From assembly GCA_964455395.1 (NCBI GenBank), contig CAYVWB010000111.1:1-10055 (forward strand): a DNA stretch of 10,055 nt. The letters run 5' to 3'. The translations under genes were made by a program, and so were the position numbers. Shown here piece by piece: positions 1-6,673 of this stretch. Source of the DNA: CAYVWB01 sp964455395. Its GTDB lineage: Bacteria; Desulfobacterota; Desulfovibrionia; Desulfovibrionales; Desulfovibrionaceae. Every line of letters begins with the position of its first letter. Within the stretch, counting starts at the first letter, position 1. The notes beneath the pieces are model-generated. The model saw only the letters and a list, made by a program, of their open reading frames with translations. It was not told the origin of the DNA and did no database searches.

Positions 1-112
1 CGCTCGAACGGGCTTTCCGGCCGGCTTTTCGGGCTCCGTCCCCTCCGCCCTGCCGTCCGGGCCCGTAACCGCTCCCATCCGGGGCGCGTACTCCGCTGTC
101 CCGAGCCGAGAC
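1..112. other. GC-rich flank with no supportable gene
   Basis: This stretch downstream of the regulator gene is about 74% G+C by my count (83 of 112), clearly richer than the rest of the window. On the minus strand two frames stay open to the window edge, including one from an ATG at 78-76. That is expected by chance in GC-rich DNA, there is no ribosome binding site, and the predicted residues are low-complexity Gly/Pro/Arg/Ala. It contains loosely repeated GGCTTTcCGG-like units at 10-35. I see no convincing terminator for the regulator gene here. It could be the edge of a different genomic segment. Confidence 0.4.
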
Positions 113-1141
113 TCAGACCAGCACCCTGCAGGAACCTCTGTCGACGATTGTCGGGGTCACTTTTAAATGTTTTACTTCCGATTCCGCATATCTGATCTTT
201 TCTTCCAGCAGCTGGCTTGCGAGTTTCCCCATGGTAGCTGTGTCAATCTGTATGGTGGTAAACTGAGGGCTAAAGGGTTCGCTGAAATTAAGGGTGTCTC
301 CCGGAGCAATGACTGAAATGTCCTCCGGAATGTGCAGGCCCATCCGCTCCAATTCGGGAATGCCCCAGGCAGCCAGATAGTCATCATGGAATACGATCGC
401 CGTTGTGCCGGGGTTGTTTTCAAGAGTCCTGTGCAGGGTTTGAAATAATTCCTGTTTATTTTCAAGAACAAGGGTTATCCGTTCCTGATTGTTCAGATCA
501 TACTCCTCCGCAGCCTTTCTGAATCCGAAATATCTGTCGGTTACACAAGCTTCCAAATCCGGGCGGATATAATCAAAATACAGAATGTCCCTGTGGCCCT
601 TTTCTACAAGGTATGAAACCCCGTTATAAATACCCTGAAAGTCGTCCACACATACCGCGGAAAATTCATTTTGGAAAATATTATTGTTTAACAGCACAAC
701 CGAAATCCCCGCCTTTTCCAGTCTGCTGAACAATGATTTGTTGAAATAGTGTATCGAACAGATACCGGAACATTGAGATGAGAGTATGGCCTGTTCGAGG
801 AGTTCCGGAGGGAGATTTTTTTCAATGTGATAGAAAATGGGATAAAAGTTGTCCTCTATCAGTGATTCCGACAGATTCAGTAAAAAGGGTTTGATGAAGT
901 TCCATTGATATTCAAATGATTCCCATTCTAAAACCATGATATACCGGGGAGGATTTATGTCTCCATCCCTCGGTGCAGGCTTTTGATAACCCTTCTCTTC
1001 GGCGATCTGCAGGATTCTAGAGCGCATCTTATCAGAAATACTGCCCTTTCCCCGCATCACCATCGATACGGTAGATGCCGATACGCCTGCTAATTGTGCA
1101 ATATCCTTCTGGGTCAATTTGATATTGTCTTCATCTTCCAT
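113..1141 (-). CDS. LacI-family transcriptional regulator
   Basis: A DNA-binding repressor or activator that most likely senses the substrate of the adjacent operon. The N-terminus (residues about 8-28 from the ATG at 1141) is a textbook LacI helix-turn-helix, with TQKDIAQLAGVSASTVSMVM followed by the usual second part ending in EEKGY. From about residue 65 onward comes a periplasmic-binding-protein-like effector domain, with typical landmarks: VDDFQG, the EKGHRDI stretch, FHDDYLAAWG and IPEDISVIAPGD. At 342 aa it is of normal family length and appears intact. The frame extends upstream to a TTG at 1174 (11 more residues), but that start has no ribosome binding site and would lie inside the candidate promoter, so I prefer ATG 1141; its own Shine-Dalgarno is also weak. 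It is divergent from the sugar operon and shares a 222-bp control region with it, so it probably regulates that operon and itself. The inducer is unknown. Confidence 0.93.
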   Translation of the reverse strand: MEDEDNIKLTQKDIAQLAGVSASTVSMVMRGKGSISDKMRSRILQIAEEKGYQKPAPRDGDINPPRYIMVLEWESFEYQWNFIKPFLLNLSESLIEDNFYPIFYHIEKNLPPELLEQAILSSQCSGICSIHYFNKSLFSRLEKAGISVVLLNNNIFQNEFSAVCVDDFQGIYNGVSYLVEKGHRDILYFDYIRPDLEACVTDRYFGFRKAAEEYDLNNQERITLVLENKQELFQTLHRTLENNPGTTAIVFHDDYLAAWGIPELERMGLHIPEDISVIAPGDTLNFSEPFSPQFTTIQIDTATMGKLASQLLEEKIRYAESEVKHLKVTPTIVDRGSCRVLV

Positions 1142-1155
1142 ATCATCTTTACAAC

Positions 1156-1184
1156 ATAATGCTAGGTTTTTCAAGTTTTGTAAA
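1156..1184 (-). promoter_or_regulatory. Candidate promoter of the LacI-family gene
   Basis: On the minus strand, TTTACA (1184-1179) and CATTAT (1161-1156) are separated by 17 bp. They match the sigma-70 consensus at 5/6 and 4/6 positions. Transcription would start near 1149, leaving a leader of only about eight bases before the ATG at 1141. This supports ATG 1141 over TTG 1174 as the start, but the -10 match is modest. Confidence 0.35.
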
Positions 1185-1204
1185 TACTAAAAATAAAATA
1201 AATA

Positions 1205-1233
1205 TTGACAGGCGTAGGGCGATAGTTTACTAT
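1205..1233 (+). promoter_or_regulatory. Sigma-70-type promoter of the sugar/URO-D operon
   Basis: A perfect -35 TTGACA (1205-1210) is followed after exactly 17 bp by TACTAT (1228-1233), which matches 5 of 6 bases of the TATAAT consensus. Transcription should start near 1240, giving a leader of about 120 nt before the ATG at 1364. The -10 lies inside an 8-mer TTTACTAT (1226-1233) that recurs just upstream of the ribosome binding site at 1343-1350. Confidence 0.65.
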
Positions 1234-1245
1234 ATTTGAAGTAAT

Positions 1246-1255
1246 TTACCGGCAA
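1246..1255. promoter_or_regulatory. Candidate LacI-type operator
   Basis: TTACCGGCAA is a near-palindrome around a central CG step, with four of five base pairs symmetric. A central CG in a short palindrome is usual for LacI-family operators. It lies about 6-15 bp downstream of the predicted transcription start, where a bound repressor would block initiation or clearance. I found no second clear copy in the divergent region, so this is a suggestion only. Confidence 0.3.
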
Positions 1256-1330
1256 TTCTGGTATATCAAGAGATAAAGAGAAGACCCTTTGTATTATCTT
1301 GTTAGAGTGTGGAAATTATTTGTATTTTGA

Positions 1331-1349
1331 ATTTACTAAATATTTACTA
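1331..1349 (+). repeat. Two ATTTACTA direct repeats spaced one helical turn apart
   Basis: ATTTACTA occurs at 1331-1338 and again at 1342-1349, a start-to-start distance of 11 bp, so both copies face the same side of the helix. A related TTTACTAT lies at 1226-1233 over the -10 element, and TACTAAA occurs at 1185-1191 and 1334-1340. The pair ends three bases before the GGAG of the first operon gene. It could be a regulator binding site or merely AT-rich leader sequence. Confidence 0.35.
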
Positions 1350-1363
1350 TCTGGAGTATATCT

Positions 1364-2599
1364 ATGACGTCACGGGAACGAATAGCAGCTGCACTTGAGC
1401 ATAAAGAGAGCGACCGCATACCGGTCGATTTCAATGGTCACCGGTCCAGCGGTATTATGGTTCGGCCGTACAAGAGGCTGCGGAAAAAACTTGGACTTCC
1501 GGAAAGTCCTCTCTATGTGTACGACTTTATCCAGCAGCTGGCAATCGTAGAGGATGATGTGCTGGATATTGTAGGAGCCGATGTCGTTGAACTGGGCCAT
1601 GATTTCTATAAAAAACCGGAGTACTGGCAGGACTGGGAGCTGTTCGACGGTACGAAATGTAAACTCCCTTCTTTTATAGATGTAAAGAAAACCGATGAAG
1701 GCAATGTGGTGTACGGGGACCGGTGGCAGGTAATCTGTATCCAGAAACCGGACTGCCATTTTTTTGAACAAACCTATTTCCCCTACTACCAAAGCGACGA
1801 TACTACTTTCACGAACCTGAGGGACGATTTAAACCAGATTATGTGGGTGCGCCTCGGCATTCCGCCGTCTCCGATTTCTTTCGACGATGAAGGGCTCAGA
1901 CAGCTGGAGGCTACGGCAAAAGCGCTCCGTGAATCAACCGACCGGGCCGTCTATGCGACCTTCGGCGGCAATCTTGTTGAAATAGGCGAGTTTGCCTTCC
2001 GGATCGATAATTTTCTCTATCAGCTTGCGGCGGACCCGAAGAGAATTCATATGTTTCTGGATAAACTTACCGAATTACACTTGGAAAATATGGACAAGTA
2101 TTTGAGCGCTGTAGGGCCGTATATAGATATATTAGGCTTCGGCGACGACCTCGGCATGCAGCAGGGGCCGCAGTTTTCTCCCGCAATGTATAAGGAGTTT
2201 TTCAAGCCGCGGCATGAAGTACTCTGGAACCATCCGAAAAAAAAGTACCCGCACATAAAGTCGAGTCTGCACTGCTGTGGCGGAATATACCCCCTGATTC
2301 CGGACATCATCGATGCCGGGCTTGATGCAATCAATCCTGTTCAGTTTACCTGCACCGATATGGAGCTGCCGAAGCTGAAGAAAGAGTTCGGAAAAAATTT
2401 GGTCTTCTGGGGAGGGGGCTGCGATACCCGGGAGATGCTGCCGAAAGGCACCCCGGCTGCGGTCAAAAAGCACGTGAAAGAAAATATAGAAATCATGCGG
2501 CCCGGCGGCGGTTTCGTCTTTCAGCAGGTTCACAATATTCTAGATGAAGTACCGGCGGATAATATCATTGCCATGTTCGAGGCGGTAAAGGAATCGTGA
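1364..2599 (+). CDS. URO-D-superfamily protein with HxC zinc motif (methyltransferase-like)
   Basis: A TIM-barrel protein of the uroporphyrinogen decarboxylase superfamily, 411 aa, probably cytoplasmic. It is not HemE: the heme enzyme's N-terminal MRQAGR substrate loop is absent. The C-terminal half has the hallmarks of the large uncharacterised branch related to MtaA/CmuA methyltransferases: LHCCGG (His303, Cys305, an HxC metal motif), INPVQ near 324-327, WGGGCDTREMLPKGTP around 349-364 and GGGFVFQQVHNI near 381-392. In MtaA-type enzymes a third cysteine near the last motif completes the zinc site; here that position is glycine, so Cys353 or Cys330 may substitute. The ATG follows GGAG (1353-1356) at good spacing. 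It is the first gene of the operon and overlaps the next by 4 bp. By context it acts on the imported sugar or a derivative, perhaps in methyl transfer, but the reaction is unknown. Confidence 0.85.
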   Translation: MTSRERIAAALEHKESDRIPVDFNGHRSSGIMVRPYKRLRKKLGLPESPLYVYDFIQQLAIVEDDVLDIVGADVVELGHDFYKKPEYWQDWELFDGTKCKLPSFIDVKKTDEGNVVYGDRWQVICIQKPDCHFFEQTYFPYYQSDDTTFTNLRDDLNQIMWVRLGIPPSPISFDDEGLRQLEATAKALRESTDRAVYATFGGNLVEIGEFAFRIDNFLYQLAADPKRIHMFLDKLTELHLENMDKYLSAVGPYIDILGFGDDLGMQQGPQFSPAMYKEFFKPRHEVLWNHPKKKYPHIKSSLHCCGGIYPLIPDIIDAGLDAINPVQFTCTDMELPKLKKEFGKNLVFWGGGCDTREMLPKGTPAAVKKHVKENIEIMRPGGGFVFQQVHNILDEVPADNIIAMFEAVKES

Positions 2600-3633
2600 G
2601 CGGACGAACGAATGTTTTGCAGGCATTAAAAAGAGAAGAACCCGAGTGTGTACCGACTTTCGAATGGGACATCAATTCAAAAGTTCTCGAAAAGCTTATC
2701 GGGGAGGATGATATTTTCAAAGCTGTAGAACTTCTCGGCCTTGACGGTATTGTGATCAGGCCTGACTATATTCGGGAGCATGTCGGCAGAGATACATTCA
2801 TCGACGAATGGCAATGCAGGCGTAAGGTCACAAGAGAAAACATAAGTATTATAACAGAGAGCCCGATTAAAGATATCCGCCGTCATGGAGACTATACATT
2901 TCCGGACACGCAGGTGGACCACCGGTTTATGCAGCTTAAGAAGGCGTGTGAAATGTATAACGGAGAAAAAGCGATCGTCCTGAATGTGCGGGATGTTTTC
3001 TCCGATATACGGGACCTTGCAGGTTATGAGAATGCTCTTATAGCTCTTGTCACTGAAAAGAAATACGCAGGCGAGTTGATTGACCGGATTGTAGAGTATA
3101 ATTACACCCTTGCGGAACGGGCATGCCGGGAGTTCGGTATCGAGATCATAGCAACAACCGATGATATAGCCGGTAACCGGGGATTGATCATGAGTCCCGA
3201 CACATATTTCAAGATGCTCGCACCGAGATTTGAGCGAGCAATCGCAGGATTCAAGTCCTTAGGGTGCTACTGTATTAAGCATTGTGACGGAGATGTGACT
3301 GATCTTATGGAGCACTGGATTGAAAGCGGTGTGGACTGCATGGATCCTATAGATCCGAACGGCGGTATGAATTTAAAGACGATAAAAGAGCAATACGGCA
3401 GCCGGATTTGTCTGAAGGGAAATATCGACTGTCAGAACGTGCTTGTGTACGGTTCGGAAGAAGAAGTGGAAGAAGCGGTTCGGCAGAGTATAGCTGATGC
3501 GGGTAAGGGGGGAGGGTATATTTTATCCTCCAGTAATATGATTCATTCAGGAGTGCGCCCGGAGAATTATAAAGCTATGCTGGATGCAGTAAAGCGGTAC
3601 GGTACATATCCGGCGGCAGTACAGAGCGGTTGA
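2596..3633 (+). CDS. Second URO-D-superfamily protein, HxD variant
   Basis: A second, divergent URO-D-fold protein of 345 aa. It begins at a GTG that overlaps the upstream stop (GTGA, 2596-2599), with AAAGGA just upstream, so translation is probably coupled. Landmarks of the family: RxNVLQALKREEP at the start, TTDDIAGNRGLIMSP near 187-200, IKHCDGD around 227-233, the GNIDC segment near 275-279, and GGGYILSSSNMIH at 305-317. The metal-binding HxC of MtaA-like enzymes is replaced by His229-Cys-Asp231, so it either binds metal differently or does not use it the same way. It shares only the fold and motif layout with the preceding protein and is not a tandem duplicate. The pair may form a heteromer or catalyse successive steps. 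Annotation as uroporphyrinogen decarboxylase would be misleading. The exact substrate is unknown. Confidence 0.84.
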   Translation: MSGRTNVLQALKREEPECVPTFEWDINSKVLEKLIGEDDIFKAVELLGLDGIVIRPDYIREHVGRDTFIDEWQCRRKVTRENISIITESPIKDIRRHGDYTFPDTQVDHRFMQLKKACEMYNGEKAIVLNVRDVFSDIRDLAGYENALIALVTEKKYAGELIDRIVEYNYTLAERACREFGIEIIATTDDIAGNRGLIMSPDTYFKMLAPRFERAIAGFKSLGCYCIKHCDGDVTDLMEHWIESGVDCMDPIDPNGGMNLKTIKEQYGSRICLKGNIDCQNVLVYGSEEEVEEAVRQSIADAGKGGGYILSSSNMIHSGVRPENYKAMLDAVKRYGTYPAAVQSG

Positions 3634-3635
3634 TT

Positions 3636-5171
3636 ATGCAGATAATGGGCATTGATATCGGATCAACGTCGATAAAAACCGGGCTGTTTACTCCAGAGGG
3701 GAAACTGCTCTCATTGGGAAGGACCGAAACACCCCTCGATACCTATTCCCTTCCGGAAGGGGGCGAACTGCTGACGCTGCCGCCGGACAAACTTTGGACC
3801 GGAGTAACTGCCTCGATTCGTAATTGCCTGAAAAACGCCGGAGGCAACCGGGATGTAGGCGGGGTTGCGGTGACCGGCTTCGGTTCCGATGCCGTGGCCC
3901 TCGATCCGGAGGGTAATCCCGTATTTCCGATTATCAGTTTTTACGATAAGGCGACTATCGAACAGAGGGACGATTATCTGGAGTTAATCGAAGACTTACG
4001 GTCCTATGAAATAACAGGTATTCGGCCGTGGTATTATCTTACCCTCTTTCGGATAATGTGGCTTAAGAAATATTTCCCGGAACTGTATGAAAAAGCAGAG
4101 GTCTGGCTGAACGCTACGGATTACATAAATTATATGCTGTCCGGGGTAAAGGCTACAGATTATTCGGAAGCATCGACAACCCTCGCATTTGATCAGAAAA
4201 AACTAGCCTGGTCAGATACAATTCTCGATAAAGTTGGAATAGAGAAAAGAGTTTTTCCAAAAGCCCTTCCTTCGGGCACCCTGCTGGGTGGTGTAACCGG
4301 AGAGGCAGCAGAACAGACCGGATTGAAGGAAGGCACGGCTGTAGTTCTCGGCGGACACGATAATGTAACCAGTTATTTTGCCGCAGCTTCAAGGGAGTCC
4401 GAGGTCGTTACCGTAACAGGCACATTCGAATCAATCATGATAAGTCAAGACAGCCCGGTCATTTTAAAAGAAGGGATGGAGAGTAATCTGGTCTGTGAAA
4501 AAGGGGTTGTACAGGATAAGTATGTACTTATCGGCGTGCAGTATGCAGGCGGGATTATCGAATGGATTCGGAAAACCTTATTCACTGCAGAATGTAAAGA
4601 TAATGCATCGCTTTTTTCGCATATTGAACATACATCTCCGGGAGCCGGCGGACTTATGTTCCTTCCCCACATCTTCGGGAGTATAACACCGGTACAGGAT
4701 GTTTTTTCCCGGGGCTGCTTTGCAGGTATTTCGGACCGGGCGAAGAAAGCCGATTTTCTCCGGGCTGCAGTGGAAGGAATAAATTATCAAACACGTCTCA
4801 TGTATGAAACCCTTACTTCGGTTTCCGGAATTGCACCTATGGAAATTCTCAATATCGGCGGTGCCGTGTACAGCGATTTTTGGATGCAGAACAGGGCGGA
4901 CATTCTCGATGTTTCAATAAAGGTGCTGGACATACCCGAGGTAACGGCTTTAGGAGCGGCGATGCTTGCAGGAATAGGGAGCGGGTTGTACAATAGCTTT
5001 GAGGATGCCAGAAGCGCCGTCCGGTATGAATACAGAGAAATAGCGCCGAAGAGGAAAAATGCGGAATTATATCAAGCCTGGTATGAAAGGGCTTATAAAA
5101 ATTTTTATCCTGCAGTAAGGGATATTAATCATTTTCTTGCGCAAAATGCTTGGGGCAAGGCTGATGGATGA
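3636..5171 (+). CDS. FGGY-family carbohydrate kinase
   Basis: An ATP-dependent sugar or polyol kinase of the xylulokinase/glycerol kinase family, 511 aa from ATG 3636, usual for the family and apparently full length. Visible landmarks: the N-terminal phosphate-binding GIDIGSTSIK (residues 5-14, Asp7), a GGHDN motif at 239-243 whose Asp242 is the expected catalytic base, the C-terminal NIGGA loop (406-410) and ALGAAMLAG at 438-446 in the second actin-like ATPase domain. The GGHD form is seen in FGGY subgroups other than classic xylulokinase, so I do not assign a substrate. An in-frame TTG at 3630 would overlap the previous stop as TTGA; ATG 3636 is preferred because GAGCGG sits six bases upstream and the phosphate loop is then near the N-terminus. 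It lies between the URO-D genes and the transporter, so it likely phosphorylates the imported compound or its URO-D product. Confidence 0.92.
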   Translation: MQIMGIDIGSTSIKTGLFTPEGKLLSLGRTETPLDTYSLPEGGELLTLPPDKLWTGVTASIRNCLKNAGGNRDVGGVAVTGFGSDAVALDPEGNPVFPIISFYDKATIEQRDDYLELIEDLRSYEITGIRPWYYLTLFRIMWLKKYFPELYEKAEVWLNATDYINYMLSGVKATDYSEASTTLAFDQKKLAWSDTILDKVGIEKRVFPKALPSGTLLGGVTGEAAEQTGLKEGTAVVLGGHDNVTSYFAAASRESEVVTVTGTFESIMISQDSPVILKEGMESNLVCEKGVVQDKYVLIGVQYAGGIIEWIRKTLFTAECKDNASLFSHIEHTSPGAGGLMFLPHIFGSITPVQDVFSRGCFAGISDRAKKADFLRAAVEGINYQTRLMYETLTSVSGIAPMEILNIGGAVYSDFWMQNRADILDVSIKVLDIPEVTALGAAMLAGIGSGLYNSFEDARSAVRYEYREIAPKRKNAELYQAWYERAYKNFYPAVRDINHFLAQNAWGKADG

Positions 5172-6663
5172 ACAAATCTTTCTCATGAAGAATATAACAA
5201 AGCGATTTCCCGGAGTCACCGCGCTGGATGATGTGACTTTCGGCGTAGAGAGGGGTAAAGCACACGCTCTTGTCGGAGAAAACGGTGCCGGTAAATCAAC
5301 TCTTATGAAAATTCTTTCCGGCCTTTATCAGCTGGACGAAGGCGAGATTTACTTTCACGGCGAAGAAATAAATAATCTTAATCCGAAACAGGTGCAGGAA
5401 CTTGGAATTTCTACGATCTACCAGGAACTCAACCTCTGTTCCAACCTGACGGTGGGTCAAAATATATTCTTAGGCAAAGAACCGGTTAAAACATTTCTGA
5501 CCATTCTCCAGGAAGATAAAATTGCCGAGGAATCTAAGAAATATTTAGACATGCTCTCCAGCGAAATTGATCCGAGGATGATGATAGACCAGTTGAGTAT
5601 AGCTGAACAGCAGATTGTCGAGATTGCAAAAGCCCTCTCTTATGAGAGTGAAGTAATTATCATGGACGAGCCTACTTCCTCCCTGACACTGAAAGAAACA
5701 GAAAAGCTCTTGGAAATAGTAAGATCATTAAGGAACCAGGGACATTCAATTGTGTATATCTCCCACCGGCTGGAGGAAGTTTTCCAGGTTGCCGATGTCG
5801 TTACGGTTCTTCGGGACGGAAAGCTGGTAGGAACGGACAACATTGAAAACCTGAATTACGACAAAATTGTCAGGATGATGGTGGGAAGGGAGATAGAAAA
5901 TAAGTATTATCACACAGCGGAGGAGTCGGAACGTGCTCTCCGGCAGGAGCATCTCTTAGAGGTAGAGAACCTGTCAATCAAAGGGCTGCTGCATAATATT
6001 TCTTTCCACCTGAGGCCTGGAGAAATACTCGGGTTTTCCGGAATTGTAGGTGCAGGACGGACCGAACTGATGGAAGCGCTTTTCGGGATACGCGAGATTG
6101 ATTCAGGCGAGATAAAGTTAAACGGCAAAAAAGTGAAGATAAGATCACCTAAGGACGCAATCCGTAACGGTATGGGCATGACGAGTGAAGACAGAAAAAA
6201 TAAGAGTCTATTTCTTAATTTCAATGTCCGCGAAAATGTAACTATCGCCAATCTTTGGAAAATGACAAACAGCGGATATATTTCGACAAGGGAAGAAAAA
6301 GCAGTTGTCAAAGAGTTTATAAATTTGCTGAATATAAAACCTCCGAAAACTGAATTTCAGACGATCACCATGAGCGGTGGAAATCAGCAAAAGGTCGTTA
6401 TTTCCAAGAGCCTGACAAACCAGCCCCAAATTCTTATTATGGATGAACCTACTCGGGGCATTGATGTGGGGGCGAAGGCTGAAATCTATAAAATAATAAA
6501 AACACTGGCGGATGAGGGAAAAGGAATCCTTTTTGTATCTTCCGAGTTGCCGGAAATATTATCACTATGCGACCGGATTCTTGTTATGAATCAGGGATCC
6601 GTCGTCGGGGAGTTTTTGAACAAGGAAGCAAGCGAAGAAAAAATCATGGCATTATCTATTTAG
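5164..6663 (+). CDS. Sugar ABC transporter ATP-binding protein (RbsA/MglA/XylG type)
   Basis: A two-domain ATPase of about 499 aa that powers sugar import with the downstream permease and binding protein. Domain 1 has Walker A GENGAGKST (38-46), an LSIAEQQ signature and Walker B VIIMDEPTS. Domain 2 has the degenerate Walker A characteristic of this family (GIVGAGRTEL), signature MSGGNQQKV and Walker B ILIMDEPTRGIDVGAK. Length and domain order match ribose/galactose/xylose importers. I chose ATG 5164, which overlaps the kinase stop by 8 bp and has AAGG and GGGG just upstream; in-frame TTG 5137 and ATG 5146 would add nine or six residues not seen in the family. The overlap indicates translational coupling with the kinase. 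The sugar cannot be inferred from the ATPase. Confidence 0.96.
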   Translation: MDEQIFLMKNITKRFPGVTALDDVTFGVERGKAHALVGENGAGKSTLMKILSGLYQLDEGEIYFHGEEINNLNPKQVQELGISTIYQELNLCSNLTVGQNIFLGKEPVKTFLTILQEDKIAEESKKYLDMLSSEIDPRMMIDQLSIAEQQIVEIAKALSYESEVIIMDEPTSSLTLKETEKLLEIVRSLRNQGHSIVYISHRLEEVFQVADVVTVLRDGKLVGTDNIENLNYDKIVRMMVGREIENKYYHTAEESERALRQEHLLEVENLSIKGLLHNISFHLRPGEILGFSGIVGAGRTELMEALFGIREIDSGEIKLNGKKVKIRSPKDAIRNGMGMTSEDRKNKSLFLNFNVRENVTIANLWKMTNSGYISTREEKAVVKEFINLLNIKPPKTEFQTITMSGGNQQKVVISKSLTNQPQILIMDEPTRGIDVGAKAEIYKIIKTLADEGKGILFVSSELPEILSLCDRILVMNQGSVVGEFLNKEASEEKIMALSI

Positions 6664-6673
6664 AGAGGGCGAG

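Noticed and set aside
172..471. 99-codon open frame in a second minus-strand frame within the LacI gene
   Set aside because: Shadow of the regulator, whose effector-domain motifs are in the other frame.
1322..1350. Second promoter using TACTAT at 1345-1350 as -10
   Set aside because: No acceptable -35 lies at 16-18 bp upstream, and initiation there would fall on the ribosome binding site.
1240..1363. Cobalamin or other riboswitch in the operon leader
   Set aside because: The leader is short and AT-rich with no B12-box-like sequence and no strong stems.
1370..2533. Antisense open frames opposite the first URO-D gene (1370-1792, 2047-2334, 2132-2533)
   Set aside because: They mirror a protein with clear family motifs; none has a recognisable domain or plausible start.
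1364..3633. Annotation of either URO-D gene as true heme-pathway HemE
   Set aside because: The N-terminal MRQAGR-type substrate loop is missing in both, the HxC or HxD C-terminal motifs belong to other branches, and the context is sugar uptake, not tetrapyrrole synthesis.
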